Shown: positions 1-6,905, counted from the stretch's first letter. The stretch is DNA of 9,789 nt from Alphaproteobacteria bacterium (GCA_019243895.1 JAFATP010000236.1:1-9789); one strand, 5' to 3'. Notes: generated by a model not told the origin, from the letters alone. Numbers and translations are program-made.

Positions 1-98
1 ACCACTTCCGCCGCAGAGCGAGCGGTTGCGCCAGAAACAAAATGTTCGATCAGCTTCCCTTGCTGCCGGCCTGTTAATCTACTCTTACGCTTATACAT
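1..98 (-). CDS. IS1595-like transposase, N-terminal fragment cut by the window edge
   Basis: Thirty-two complete codons are visible from the ATG at 98-96 to the window edge. The peptide starts MYKRKSRLTGRQQGK and continues LIEHFVSGATARSAAEVV. The pattern of a basic start, then K/Q-rich residues, 'LIEHFV.G.TAR.AA', matches the N-terminal helix-turn-helix-like region of IS1595-family DDE transposases as I remember them. The catalytic DDE domain is off the window, so activity cannot be judged. A nested inverted repeat lies in the leader (101-135). The family call rests on about 33 residues; another HTH-bearing transposase group is the main alternative. Confidence 0.7.
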   Translation of the reverse strand, partial: MYKRKSRLTGRQQGKLIEHFVSGATARSAAEV

Positions 99-100
99 CG

Positions 101-135
101 TAGCTGTTTTTAGACCTTTCTTCAGGTCTTAGCTA
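101..135. repeat. Nested inverted repeat in the IS leader
   Basis: An inner stem agacct (112-117) / aggtct (124-129) encloses a 6-base loop. It is flanked by an outer pair tagct (101-105) / agcta (131-135). It lies between the proposed terminal repeat and the transposase ATG, so in the transposase transcript it would form a hairpin a few bases before the start codon. Such leader hairpins in some insertion sequences limit translation from outside readthrough transcripts; that role here is inference. No T-run follows it on the plus strand, so it does not look like a normal terminator. Confidence 0.5.
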
Positions 136-145
136 CTTCAGCCCC

Positions 146-153
146 TATTATAA
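146..153. repeat. Possible 8-bp target-site duplication (one copy)
   Basis: TATTATAA directly follows the GCCCC that would close the IS end. Eight bases is the usual duplication size for the IS1595 family, and AT-rich targets are common for it. The partner copy would be at the other end of the element, outside this window, so this is a prediction only. Confidence 0.35.
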
Positions 154-154
154 T

Positions 155-724
155 ATGCATCATACCCAGTCCGCGAACGTAATCATCGGCAATCTGGGCA
201 TGGACCCGCTGCTGCCCAGCATCCGTACGTCGAACAACCTTTTTAAATTCATCACATTCGATGTCGATACGCTTCTGCATCAACCGTATTGGAGTATTTT
301 TGAAGATAAGACAGGCAGGCAGCTATTCTGGAATTCCTATCTGAAAAGCGCGCTCTTCGGACATTTTACCTGGCCCGCGCCTTGGCTGGCCGGGTGGCTG
401 AATATCAATCTCGTTCTTCTCGTGTTGTATGCCGTCGCGGGTTCCTTGCTGTCCTCCGGCGGCGCTGACCGCCGTTTCACCCAAATCTGCATCGCGATCG
501 CTCTTTTCGCCCAGCTCTGCAACCGCCTATTGATTGCCACGGTCGTGACGCATGACGCGCGGATGACCTTCCCCGTCCTGGTTCCCTTCATTGCGCTGCT
601 CGGCCAGGTGACGGAAGACGTATGGAAGGCATATCCGGCGTTTGCGGAAGCGGGTTTTTTATTGCTTATTTCATTTGCCGGCGGCGGCCTGTGCTTTATG
701 CTGCAATATGCGGGAATGTTGTAA
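155..724 (+). CDS. 3' remnant of a polytopic membrane glycosyltransferase-like gene, truncated by the IS
   Basis: The 189-residue product looks like the C-terminal part of a larger GT-C membrane glycosyltransferase (family 39 / dolichyl-phosphate-mannose mannosyltransferase-like), which transfers sugars from lipid carriers on the outer face of the inner membrane. Residues 57-71 contain 'LFWNSYLKSALFGHF', like the 'W..LKT.LFGEF' stretch of that group. Residues 132-145 (THDARMTFPVLVPF) resemble its 'DFRY..P.LP' motif. Hydrophobic segments lie near residues 82-101, 109-131, 137-151 and 164-186. Intact relatives usually have several hundred residues, with the catalytic acidic residues near the N-terminus, which is missing here. 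The frame stays open back to the IS end at 145, so the ATG at 155 is probably an internal Met and the product is likely non-functional. It ends 7 bases before the epimerase gene, suggesting an original operon. Family assignment is moderate. Confidence 0.6.
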   Translation: MHHTQSANVIIGNLGMDPLLPSIRTSNNLFKFITFDVDTLLHQPYWSIFEDKTGRQLFWNSYLKSALFGHFTWPAPWLAGWLNINLVLLVLYAVAGSLLSSGGADRRFTQICIAIALFAQLCNRLLIATVVTHDARMTFPVLVPFIALLGQVTEDVWKAYPAFAEAGFLLLISFAGGGLCFMLQYAGML

Positions 725-731
725 AGCGGAA

Positions 732-1772
732 ATGCGGGAAGATAACACCGTTCTTATCACCGGCGGCGCGGGCTTTTTCGGCGCTATCCTAAAACGCTAC
801 CTTTTGGAGAGAGGGTACCGCTGCGTTTCGGTGGACCTGCTGGAAGATCCGCTGAGGCATTCCCTGCTTACCTCCGTCACGGGCGATATAGGTGACAAGA
901 CGCTGATGCAGGGCCTCTTTGCCGAATATCGCTTTCGTTGCGTGTTCCACGTCGCGGCGATTCTGGCGCATGACCGCGCGCATGCTTCACGGCTGTGGGC
1001 GTCCAATGTCGGGGCCACGCAGTCGCTGGTGGAGTTATGCGAGACGCATCATGTGCGCAAGATCGTGTTTATCTCCTCTAATTGTCTGTGGTCGAAGGGA
1101 TTCGTCAGGCCGGTGACGGAGGAAGATCCGCCAGCGCCCGCGGAGCGCTACGGCCGCTCGAAACTGGAAGCGGAAAGGATTCTTCAGCGCCACCCGGATA
1201 AGGTGCAAACCGTTATTCTCCGTTGTCCCACCATCATCGATGCCGGCAGAATGGGGTTATTGACCATTCTGTTCGATTTTATCCGCGAAAATAGGCGGAT
1301 ATGGGTCATTGGCGGGGGTCGGAATCGCTACCAGTTCGTTTATGCGGAAGATCTGGCGGATGCCTGTCTCCGCAGTATGCAGTATAAGGGCAGCGGCGTC
1401 TTTCATGTTGGTTCCGACCACGTGCCGATGTTATCCGAAGTGTATCAGCACATCATCGACAAGGCTCGCAGCAGCGCCCGTCTGCATCGTCTGCCGCGCC
1501 AGCCCGCTCTCAGCGTTCTGCGCCTCTGCCACCGATTGGGGCTGTCGCCGCTTGGGCCTTACCATTGCAAGATGATTGGGGAGAATTTCATCTTCAGCAC
1601 CGAAAAGATTAAGCGGGAGCTGGGATGGATGCCTACTCTTGCCAATGCGGAGATGCTATATAAAGCCTATGCGCATTATGTGCATAATCCGCAACCGCAT
1701 GGCCGGGAGGTTTCTCCTCACAGCCGCCCGTCGTCCATGGGCATTCTGCGGCTGGTGAAATGGCTTTCCTGA
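732..1772 (+). CDS. NAD-dependent epimerase/dehydratase (extended SDR, nucleotide-sugar type)
   Basis: A 346-residue extended short-chain dehydrogenase/reductase, probably acting on a nucleotide sugar or related lipid-linked sugar in the cytoplasm. The N-terminal Rossmann motif is TGGAGFFG (residues 10-17). D35, at the end of beta-2 (VSVDLLED), suggests NAD preference. The catalytic triad is visible as Ser115/Ser116 (FISSN), Tyr140 and Lys144 (YGRSK). The C-terminal part has the substrate-domain signature 'FVYAEDLADAC' and ends with a 'KIKRELGWMPT' segment typical of the family. I chose the ATG at 732 because it places the Rossmann strand at residues 6-9. The frame is open further upstream from a TTG at 642, but that would add a Cys-rich tail overlapping the membrane gene. 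It follows the truncated glycosyltransferase gene by 7 bases, so a role in surface polysaccharide synthesis is likely. The exact substrate cannot be told from sequence. Confidence 0.85.
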   Translation: MREDNTVLITGGAGFFGAILKRYLLERGYRCVSVDLLEDPLRHSLLTSVTGDIGDKTLMQGLFAEYRFRCVFHVAAILAHDRAHASRLWASNVGATQSLVELCETHHVRKIVFISSNCLWSKGFVRPVTEEDPPAPAERYGRSKLEAERILQRHPDKVQTVILRCPTIIDAGRMGLLTILFDFIRENRRIWVIGGGRNRYQFVYAEDLADACLRSMQYKGSGVFHVGSDHVPMLSEVYQHIIDKARSSARLHRLPRQPALSVLRLCHRLGLSPLGPYHCKMIGENFIFSTEKIKRELGWMPTLANAEMLYKAYAHYVHNPQPHGREVSPHSRPSSMGILRLVKWLS

Positions 1773-1783
1773 CGTGAAGCGGT

Positions 1784-2977
1784 TTACTCAAACACCCGCA
1801 CCTGTTTCGGCCGCACGAAAATCCGGTCGCGTTTCTGAATTTTAAGCGCATCCAGGATGGTCTTGGGCACCTCCGCCTGCAACACCGTGCCGTCCCGCCG
1901 CTCCAGCTCCAGCTTGGCCAGCGGCCCCACCGGATTGATATGCAGCACCGTAACGGGAATATATTCCATGCCGGCCTCCGGATCGCGCGTGATGAACATC
2001 TCATGCGGGCGGGCGAACACGCGCACCGGCACCCCTTCGTGCGGCGCGGGCGGCGCTTCCGGCTGGGCCGCCGCCGGCAGCGGTTTCGGCTCCAGCAGCG
2101 AAGGCGCCACTTTCCCCATCAGCCGCCTCACTTCCGGGTAGCGCGCGAGCCATGCGCCGGATTTAGTCGGTATCGGCGCGGGCGGCGGCGCGGCCCACAC
2201 GTCTTCATCGCTTAGGCGCAGTTTGCCGCCATGGTCGCGCCATCCGGCGAATGCATTGTAATTGCCTAGAAAATCATACACAAAACCGTTGGCGGGAGAA
2301 TGATACACTTCCTCGGGCGTGCCCATCTGCTCAATGGTGCCGCGGTTCATCACCACCACGCGGTCGGCCACTTCCATCGCTTCTTCCTGATCGTGCGTCA
2401 CGAAGATGCTGGTGATCTGCAGATCATCGTGCAGGCGGCGCAGCCAGCGGCGCAATTCCTTGCGCACCTTGGCGTCCAGGGCGCCGAAAGGCTCGTCCAG
2501 CAGCAGCAGCTTGGGCTCCACCGCCAGGGCGCGAGCCAAGGCTACGCGCTGGCGCTGGCCGCCGGAAAGCTGGCTGGGGTAACGGTCATAGAACTGGTCC
2601 AGATGCACCAGCCGCAGCAGCGCCATCACCCGGTTTTCAATCTCGCGCTTGCTTAAGCGCGTTGCCTTCGGGCGCACGGTGAGCCCGAACGCAACGTTGT
2701 CAAACACCGTCATATGCTTGAACAGCGCGTAATGCTGGAACACGAAGCCCACATGCCGCTCCTTGGCGTGCATGGTGGCGGTGTCCTCGCCGTCGATCAG
2801 CACCGTGCCGGTGTCAGCGAATTCCAGCCCCGCGATGATGCGCAGCAGCGTGGTCTTGCCGGAGCCGGAAGGGCCCAGCAGCGCCACCAGCTCTCCCGTC
2901 CCGATTTCCAGGTTCACGTGGTTCACCGCCGGAAAATCGCCGAAGAACTTGCTAACGTCGCGCACGTGAATGGTCAT
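1784..2977 (-). CDS. cysA: Sulfate/thiosulfate ABC transporter ATP-binding subunit CysA
   Basis: ATPase that powers sulfate/thiosulfate import as a dimer beneath the CysT-CysW membrane pair. All ABC motifs are intact in 397 residues: Walker A GPSGSGKT (35-42), Q-loop VFQHYALF (79-86), signature LSGGQ (137-141), Walker B LLLLDEP with catalytic Glu162, D-loop ALD, and switch His195 (THD). '[11 protein letters not shown]' (233-243) is characteristic of CysA. The C-terminal part carries a TOBE-like regulatory domain (about 317-397). Between them is a Pro/Ala-rich stretch (about 262-316) that makes the protein longer than the roughly 340-365 residues usual for CysA. The start ATG overlaps the cysW stop in ATGA (2974-2977) with no Shine-Dalgarno of its own, so translation is probably coupled. 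It is the last gene of the leftward operon and converges on the epimerase gene, 11 bases away, with no obvious terminator. Confidence 0.93.
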   Translation of the reverse strand: MTIHVRDVSKFFGDFPAVNHVNLEIGTGELVALLGPSGSGKTTLLRIIAGLEFADTGTVLIDGEDTATMHAKERHVGFVFQHYALFKHMTVFDNVAFGLTVRPKATRLSKREIENRVMALLRLVHLDQFYDRYPSQLSGGQRQRVALARALAVEPKLLLLDEPFGALDAKVRKELRRWLRRLHDDLQITSIFVTHDQEEAMEVADRVVVMNRGTIEQMGTPEEVYHSPANGFVYDFLGNYNAFAGWRDHGGKLRLSDEDVWAAPPPAPIPTKSGAWLARYPEVRRLMGKVAPSLLEPKPLPAAAQPEAPPAPHEGVPVRVFARPHEMFITRDPEAGMEYIPVTVLHINPVGPLAKLELERRDGTVLQAEVPKTILDALKIQKRDRIFVRPKQVRVFE

Positions 2978-3813
2978 AGCGGGGCATCGGTTGAAGGTTC
3001 ATCCTGATACCGCAGTTCAATGAACGCTTTTAAGGCCAGCGTCAACAGCGCGAGCAGGGTGAGCAGGGAGGCCACCGCGAACGCGCCGACAAAATTGTAA
3101 TCATTGTAGAGAATTTCCACATGCAGCGGCAGGGTGGTGGTTTCTCCGCGAATGTGGCCGGAAACCACCGAGACCGCGCCGAACTCGCCCATCGCCCGCG
3201 CATTGCAGAGCAGCACGCCGTATAAGAGCCCCCAGCGGATATTGGGCAAGGTCACGCGCCAGAAGGTTTTCCAGCCGGATGCGCCCAGCATGATGGCGGC
3301 TTCCTCCGCTTCCGTGCCCTGTTCCTCCATCAGCGGAATCAACTCTCGCGCCACGAAAGGAAACGTGACGAACAAGGTGGCAAGCACCAGGCCCGGCACC
3401 GCGAAAATGATTTGGACGCCATGGGAAACCAGCCATTTGCCGAAGGCGTGCTGGGTGCCGAACAGCAGTACATAAATCAGGCCGGCGATGACGGGAGATA
3501 CCGAAAACGGCAGGTCGATCAGCGTCACCAGCAGCCGCTTGCCGCGAAACTCGAATTTTGCCACCGCCCAGGACGCGGCCAGACCGAAGAGCATGTTCAG
3601 CGGCACGGCGATGGCCGCCACCAGCAGGGTCAGCCGCAAGGCGGATTGGGCGTCCGGCTCCAGAAGCGCGGCGCGATAGGCATCGAATCCTTTGGCCAGC
3701 GCTTCGGCGAACACTACGGCCAGCGGCAGCGCGATAAGAATGAAAATGAAGCCGAGCGCCGTCAGCACCAGCACGGCGCGTTGCCACCAGGGCGCGTGCG
3801 TGGGCTGATGCAT
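2974..3813 (-). CDS. cysW: Sulfate/thiosulfate ABC transporter permease CysW
   Basis: Inner-membrane permease, 279 residues, partner of CysT in the sulfate/thiosulfate importer. About six hydrophobic segments are visible, the first at about residues 13-36. The cytoplasmic EAA loop that docks on CysA is [20 protein letters not shown] (170-189). '[13 protein letters not shown]' (100-112), '[17 protein letters not shown]' (205-221) and '[16 protein letters not shown]' (225-240) are typical CysW stretches. I set the start at the ATG 3813-3811, which forms TGATG with the cysT stop. GGAGG lies 8 bases upstream. A TTG directly before it (3816) could add one residue. The C-terminus overlaps cysA by 4 bases. 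Confidence 0.93.
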   Translation of the reverse strand: MHQPTHAPWWQRAVLVLTALGFIFILIALPLAVVFAEALAKGFDAYRAALLEPDAQSALRLTLLVAAIAVPLNMLFGLAASWAVAKFEFRGKRLLVTLIDLPFSVSPVIAGLIYVLLFGTQHAFGKWLVSHGVQIIFAVPGLVLATLFVTFPFVARELIPLMEEQGTEAEEAAIMLGASGWKTFWRVTLPNIRWGLLYGVLLCNARAMGEFGAVSVVSGHIRGETTTLPLHVEILYNDYNFVGAFAVASLLTLLALLTLALKAFIELRYQDEPSTDAPL

Positions 3814-4655
3814 CAATGCGCCCTCCGGCGGCTGCCGGACCAGTCCTGCAGGCGGTTGATGGCAAAAAGCAGCAGAAAGGAGATGACCAGCATTACCAGT
3901 GCAATCGCGGTGGCGGCAGGAACGTCATACTGCTCCAGCTTGATGGCGATCAGCAGCGGCACGATTTCCGACACGTGCGGAATATTGCCCGCGATGAAGA
4001 TCACCGAGCCGTATTCGCCAAGCCCGCGCGCGAACGCCATGGCGAACCCCGTCGCCAGGGCCGGCGTCAGCGAGGGCAGAATCACCCGCCGGAACGTCTG
4101 CCAGCGCGTGGCGCCGAGCGATGCGGCGGCTTCTTCGGCTTCGGCGTCGATGTCGCGCAGCACCGGCTCCGCCGTGCGCACCACGAACGGCAGGCCGACG
4201 AACATCAGCGCAATCAGAATGCCGGGCGGCGCGAAAGCGATGTGCAGGCCCAGGCGCTCGGTATATTGCCCGATCCAGCCGCTGGGGGCATAGAGCGCCG
4301 CCAGCGAAATGCCCGCCACCGCCGTCGGCAGCGCGAAAGGAAGATCGACCATCGCATCGAAAATGCGCCGTCCCGGAAAGCGGTAACGCACCAGCACCCA
4401 CACGATGATCAGCCCGAACACGCAGTCAATGGCTGCCGCCAGCAGCGCCAGGCCGAAGCTTAAGCGATAGGCATGCAGCACCCGCGAATCGGTGACGATG
4501 CGCCAGAATTCCGCCGGAGAAAGCGTGGCGGTGGCCATCAGCAATCCGGAAAGCGGAATCAGCACGATCACGCTTAGGTAAAATACCGAAAAGCCCAGTG
4601 CCAGGCGGAAGCCAGGTAACACCGAAGGCTTGGCGAAACCGCGGACAGCGCTCAT
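3813..4655 (-). CDS. cysT: Sulfate/thiosulfate ABC transporter permease CysT (CysU)
   Basis: Inner-membrane permease, 280 residues, forming the translocation path for sulfate/thiosulfate together with CysW. Family hallmarks include '[20 protein letters not shown]' (102-121), 'APSGWIG' (123-129) and '[16 protein letters not shown]' (209-224). The EAA loop '[20 protein letters not shown]' is at about 174-193. Transmembrane segments are evident near 20-42, 66-90, 105-122, 145-160, 197-220 and 247-267. The start ATG overlaps the yacG stop in ATGA (4652-4655). It has a good Shine-Dalgarno, AGAGGA, 4 bases upstream inside yacG. The periplasmic binding protein (CysP/Sbp) that normally feeds this importer is not encoded next to it. 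Confidence 0.93.
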   Translation of the reverse strand: MSAVRGFAKPSVLPGFRLALGFSVFYLSVIVLIPLSGLLMATATLSPAEFWRIVTDSRVLHAYRLSFGLALLAAAIDCVFGLIIVWVLVRYRFPGRRIFDAMVDLPFALPTAVAGISLAALYAPSGWIGQYTERLGLHIAFAPPGILIALMFVGLPFVVRTAEPVLRDIDAEAEEAAASLGATRWQTFRRVILPSLTPALATGFAMAFARGLGEYGSVIFIAGNIPHVSEIVPLLIAIKLEQYDVPAATAIALVMLVISFLLLFAINRLQDWSGSRRRAH

Positions 4656-4831
4656 ATTTCCTCTGCTGCGTCCGGATTTTCTTCATCGGCGGGAATCTCC
4701 TCGCCCGGCACGGCGTATGTGCCGGAAAGCCAGCGGTGGAGGTCCACCTCCTTGCAGCGCAGGGAGCAGAAAGGGGCAAAGGCCGCCGCTTGCGCCCGGC
4801 CGCATAACGGACAAACGGCCGCGCGCGCCAT
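4652..4831 (-). CDS. yacG: DNA gyrase inhibitor YacG (zinc-ribbon protein)
   Basis: A 59-residue zinc-binding protein; family members bind GyrB and inhibit DNA gyrase. Four zinc ligands are visible as C7-x2-C10 and C22-x3-C26, in the family pattern 'CPLCGR ... FCSLRCKEVDLHRWL'. The tail is acidic ([16 protein letters not shown]), as is usual for YacG. The start is the ATG at 4831-4829, which forms TAATG with the rpe stop codon. GAGAGG at the end of rpe provides a ribosome binding site. In many proteobacteria yacG sits next to coaE or maf; here it is sandwiched between rpe and cysT, which is unusual. Length and Cys spacing fit the family well. Confidence 0.88.
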   Translation of the reverse strand: MARAAVCPLCGRAQAAAFAPFCSLRCKEVDLHRWLSGTYAVPGEEIPADEENPDAAEEI

Positions 4832-5481
4832 TAGCCTCTCAAACTCCGGATATTGGCTGCGTAATCCCCGCCGTTGAACACCGCCGAGCCTGCCACCAGC
4901 ACATCGGCGCCCGCCGCAACCGCCGCGCGTGCCGTCTGCGCATTGATGCCGCCGTCCACCTCCAGCGCGATGTTGCGCTTCGAGGCATCGATCATGGCGC
5001 GGATGCGCCGGATTTTTTCCAGCTGCGCCGGGATGAATTCCTGGCCGCCGAAGCCGGGGTTCACCGTCATCACCAGGATCAAATCCACCACATCCATCAC
5101 GTATTCCAGCGCGGCGGCGTCGGTGGAGGGCACCAGCGATACGCCGCACCGCACGCCCAGGCTTTTAATGAATGTCAGCGTGCGGTGCAGGTGAGTGACG
5201 GCCTCGGCGTGCACGGTGAGAATATCGGCGCCCGCCCGCGCGAAGGCTTCGCTCAGGCGCTCCGGCGTGGCGATCATCAGATGCACGTCCAGCGGCAGCG
5301 CGCTATGCGGGCGCAGCGCGCTTACCACGCACGGCCCCAGCGTGAGATTCGGCACGAACTGCCCGTCCATCACGTCGATGTGAATCAGGTCGGCGCCTGC
5401 CGCCGTCACCGCGCGCACCTCCTCTCCCAGCCGCGAAAAATCGGCGGAAAGAATGGAAGGGGCGATGGCGGGGGCTGCCAT
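4831..5481 (-). CDS. rpe: Ribulose-phosphate 3-epimerase
   Basis: Interconverts D-ribulose 5-phosphate and D-xylulose 5-phosphate in the pentose phosphate pathway or Calvin cycle. The 216-residue TIM barrel is complete and of usual size. Expected active-site elements are present: Ser9 in APSILSAD, metal ligands His34 and His67 ([13 protein letters not shown]), the catalytic acids Asp36 and Asp176 (EVDGGI), and the phosphate-binding segments VNPGFGGQ (140-147) and DGGIN / VAGSAVF. The ATG at 5481 lies 2 bases after the stop of the 50-residue gene, in TAATTATG. No Shine-Dalgarno precedes it, so it probably depends on translational coupling. Closeness to rsmB is a known alphaproteobacterial arrangement. 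Confidence 0.95.
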   Translation of the reverse strand: MAAPAIAPSILSADFSRLGEEVRAVTAAGADLIHIDVMDGQFVPNLTLGPCVVSALRPHSALPLDVHLMIATPERLSEAFARAGADILTVHAEAVTHLHRTLTFIKSLGVRCGVSLVPSTDAAALEYVMDVVDLILVMTVNPGFGGQEFIPAQLEKIRRIRAMIDASKRNIALEVDGGINAQTARAAVAAGADVLVAGSAVFNGGDYAANIRSLRG

Positions 5482-5483
5482 AA

Positions 5484-5636
5484 TTAATTGGCGCTTGCGG
5501 AAAACCCGTAATGGGAAGCCGGCGAAAGAAGGCTATGCCCTTCCCGGTTTTCCGCGGTAATACCTGGTTTCTGGAAATCCCTGTAAGGCCATGTAATTGC
5601 AATATCCTCCGGCCGGGGCTTTTTTTGTTTGCTCAT
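5484..5636 (-). CDS. Small protein of unknown function between rsmB and rpe
   Basis: A 50-residue product beginning [16 protein letters not shown] and ending [11 protein letters not shown] do not recognise it. It has a basic, Pro-containing N-terminus, no Cys, no hydrophobic membrane segment and no signal peptide, so it is probably a small soluble cytoplasmic protein. The case for translation is good. Its ATG overlaps the rsmB stop as TGATG, AAAGGA lies 6 bases upstream at 5643-5648, and its stop lies 2 bases before the rpe start, filling the gap exactly. An alternative ATG at 5639 would add one Met and give an ATGA overlap. It might only serve to carry ribosomes into rpe. Confidence 0.65.
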   Translation of the reverse strand: MSKQKKPRPEDIAITWPYRDFQKPGITAENREGHSLLSPASHYGFSASAN

Positions 5637-6895
5637 CATGATTCCTTTGTGAGTAAGGCGATGTAAAATCCGTCTCCCACGCCGAGCGCGGAAAGGACTG
5701 GAATAGTTTTATATATCTTGGCCAAGGGGTTGTCATGCACCATTTGTTTAACCTGGTCCTCGCCTTCTTCCCGCTGGATCGAACAGACGGCATAACACAG
5801 CATTCCACCGGGTTTTAATAGGGAAAAAGCATGGCGCAGCAGCTTGGCCTGCAGCGCCGCGAGGCGTTGAACATCCTCAGGCGTGCGATGCCGGGCGATG
5901 TCCGGATGGCGGCGGATGGTGGCGGTGGCCGAGCAGGGCGCATCCAGCAGGATGGCGTCCGGTGGGAAATCCGGCTGCCAGCGCGCGGCGTCCGCCACCA
6001 CGCAATGCACGCGCAGTTTCAGCCGCGCGAGATTTTCTTTAAGCCGCGCCATGCGATTTTCCGAGATATCCACCGCCGTCACCTCGGCTCCCGACAGGCA
6101 GAGCTGCGCCGTTTTACCGCCGGGCGCGGCGCATAAATCCACCACGCGCGCGCCTTGCGCTTCGCCCATCGCTTCCATCAGCAGGCGCGCCGGCAAGGAA
6201 GCGGCTGCGTCCTGCACCCACCACTCCCCCTGCGCATAACCGGGCAGGCCGGGCACATTCCCGGCGCGGTGCAGGCGCACGGTGCAAGGAGGAATCGCTT
6301 CGCCTTCCAAACGGCGCGCCCATGCTTCCGCCTCTCCTTTGACGGTGAGGTCCAGCGGCGGCTCACCGAGGTTGCTCTCCGCAATCAGGCGGGCCTGCGC
6401 TTCCCCATATTCGGCCGTCCAGCTTTCCCACAACCAGCCGGGCGTGTTCAATAATGCGGCATCCTGCGCCGCCGCCAGCGCTGCTCCCTCGCGCACGCCG
6501 CGCTGCATCAGGGCGTTCACCAGCCGGGCGAAATGCTGCAGCCCCGCCGCCTTCGCCAGCTCCACCGAGCTATGCACCGCCGCGTGAGGCGGCGTCTGCA
6601 GAAAAAGCAGCTGCGAAAGCCCCAGCCGCAGCACGTGGCGCACCATGCGCCCTCCCGGCGGCAGCGAGCTTTCCAGAAACTGGTTGATCAGGAGGTCCAG
6701 CTGCCCCAGCCGCCGCAGCGCCGTATTCACCAGCAGCTGCACGAAGGCGCGGTCCGCGGCGGAGAGGCTCGGCTGCGGCGCCGCCAGCGCCGCATCCAGC
6801 GGCTGCCGGCGGTCCAGCACGGCGGCAAGCGCATCCAGCGCGCGCAGGCGGGCGGCGATGCCGGGTGCTAAAGAAGCTGACACAGATGCGGGCAT
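5636..6895 (-). CDS. rsmB: 16S rRNA (cytosine-C5)-methyltransferase RsmB/Sun family
   Basis: SAM-dependent RNA m5C methyltransferase; RsmB methylates C967 of 16S rRNA. The 419-residue protein has an N-terminal NusB-like helical domain (about 10-140; 'ALDALAAVLDRRQPLDAALA', 'VNALMQRGV'), a middle RNA-binding part, and the Rossmann methyltransferase domain (about 215-415). SAM-binding motif I is DLCAAPGGKT (253-262), with Asp276 after the next strand. Motif IV is DAPC with Cys321, followed by SATATIRRHPDI, and the nucleophile motif is AVCS with Cys371. Relatives more often have 'SATGxIRRHPD' and 'TCS', so two positions differ but both cysteines remain. I chose ATG 6895 because the NusB domain begins right after it. 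The frame is open upstream, and an ATG at 6931 would add MTFPAKRRKTYH. No ribosome binding site precedes either start. Confidence 0.9.
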   Translation of the reverse strand: MPASVSASLAPGIAARLRALDALAAVLDRRQPLDAALAAPQPSLSAADRAFVQLLVNTALRRLGQLDLLINQFLESSLPPGGRMVRHVLRLGLSQLLFLQTPPHAAVHSSVELAKAAGLQHFARLVNALMQRGVREGAALAAAQDAALLNTPGWLWESWTAEYGEAQARLIAESNLGEPPLDLTVKGEAEAWARRLEGEAIPPCTVRLHRAGNVPGLPGYAQGEWWVQDAAASLPARLLMEAMGEAQGARVVDLCAAPGGKTAQLCLSGAEVTAVDISENRMARLKENLARLKLRVHCVVADAARWQPDFPPDAILLDAPCSATATIRRHPDIARHRTPEDVQRLAALQAKLLRHAFSLLKPGGMLCYAVCSIQREEGEDQVKQMVHDNPLAKIYKTIPVLSALGVGDGFYIALLTKES

Positions 6896-6905
6896 GTGGT
6901 AGGTT
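6877..6905 (+). promoter_or_regulatory. Candidate promoter for the SIMPL-domain gene
   Basis: CTGACA (6877-6882, one mismatch to the -35 consensus) is followed after 17 bases by TAGGTT (6900-6905, a weak -10). It lies mostly within the start of rsmB, as it must, because only 34 bases separate the two divergent start codons. Initiation would be near 6912, upstream of the Shine-Dalgarno AGGAAA at 6920-6925. Confidence 0.3.

Larger units (their letters stand above)
1..145 (-). mobile_element. End of an insertion sequence, IS1595-like (partial)
   Basis: This is the transposase-proximal end of an insertion sequence that continues beyond the left edge of the window. Read on the minus strand it begins near position 145 with GGGGCTGAAGTAGCTAAGAC, a plausible terminal inverted repeat start. 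A short hairpin-containing leader follows, then the transposase start codon at 98. The encoded N-terminus resembles IS1595-family transposases. That family typically makes 8-bp target duplications, and the 8 bases just outside the proposed end (146-153, TATTATAA) would be one copy. The other end and its duplication lie outside the window, so the boundary at 145 is inferred from the G-run and from the point where the neighbouring membrane-protein reading frame becomes meaningful. Confidence 0.7.

Noticed and set aside
642..731. 30-residue N-terminal extension of the epimerase from a TTG codon
   Set aside because: It overlaps the end of the membrane gene, is Cys-rich, and would push the Rossmann motif away from the N-terminus.
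3814..3816. TTG start for cysW
   Set aside because: The adjacent ATG at 3813 is a better codon, forms the usual TGATG junction, and has GGAGG at a reasonable distance. The difference is one residue.
3412..4293. Long plus-strand open frame of 293 codons
   Set aside because: It lies antisense to cysW and cysT, whose products have clear permease motifs. Its translation is rich in Arg, Gln, His and Ser with no recognisable domain, as expected for a mirror frame in GC-rich DNA.
4630..5487. Plus-strand open frame of 285 codons
   Set aside because: It mirrors rpe, yacG and the start of cysT on the other strand; its composition is typical of an antisense shadow.
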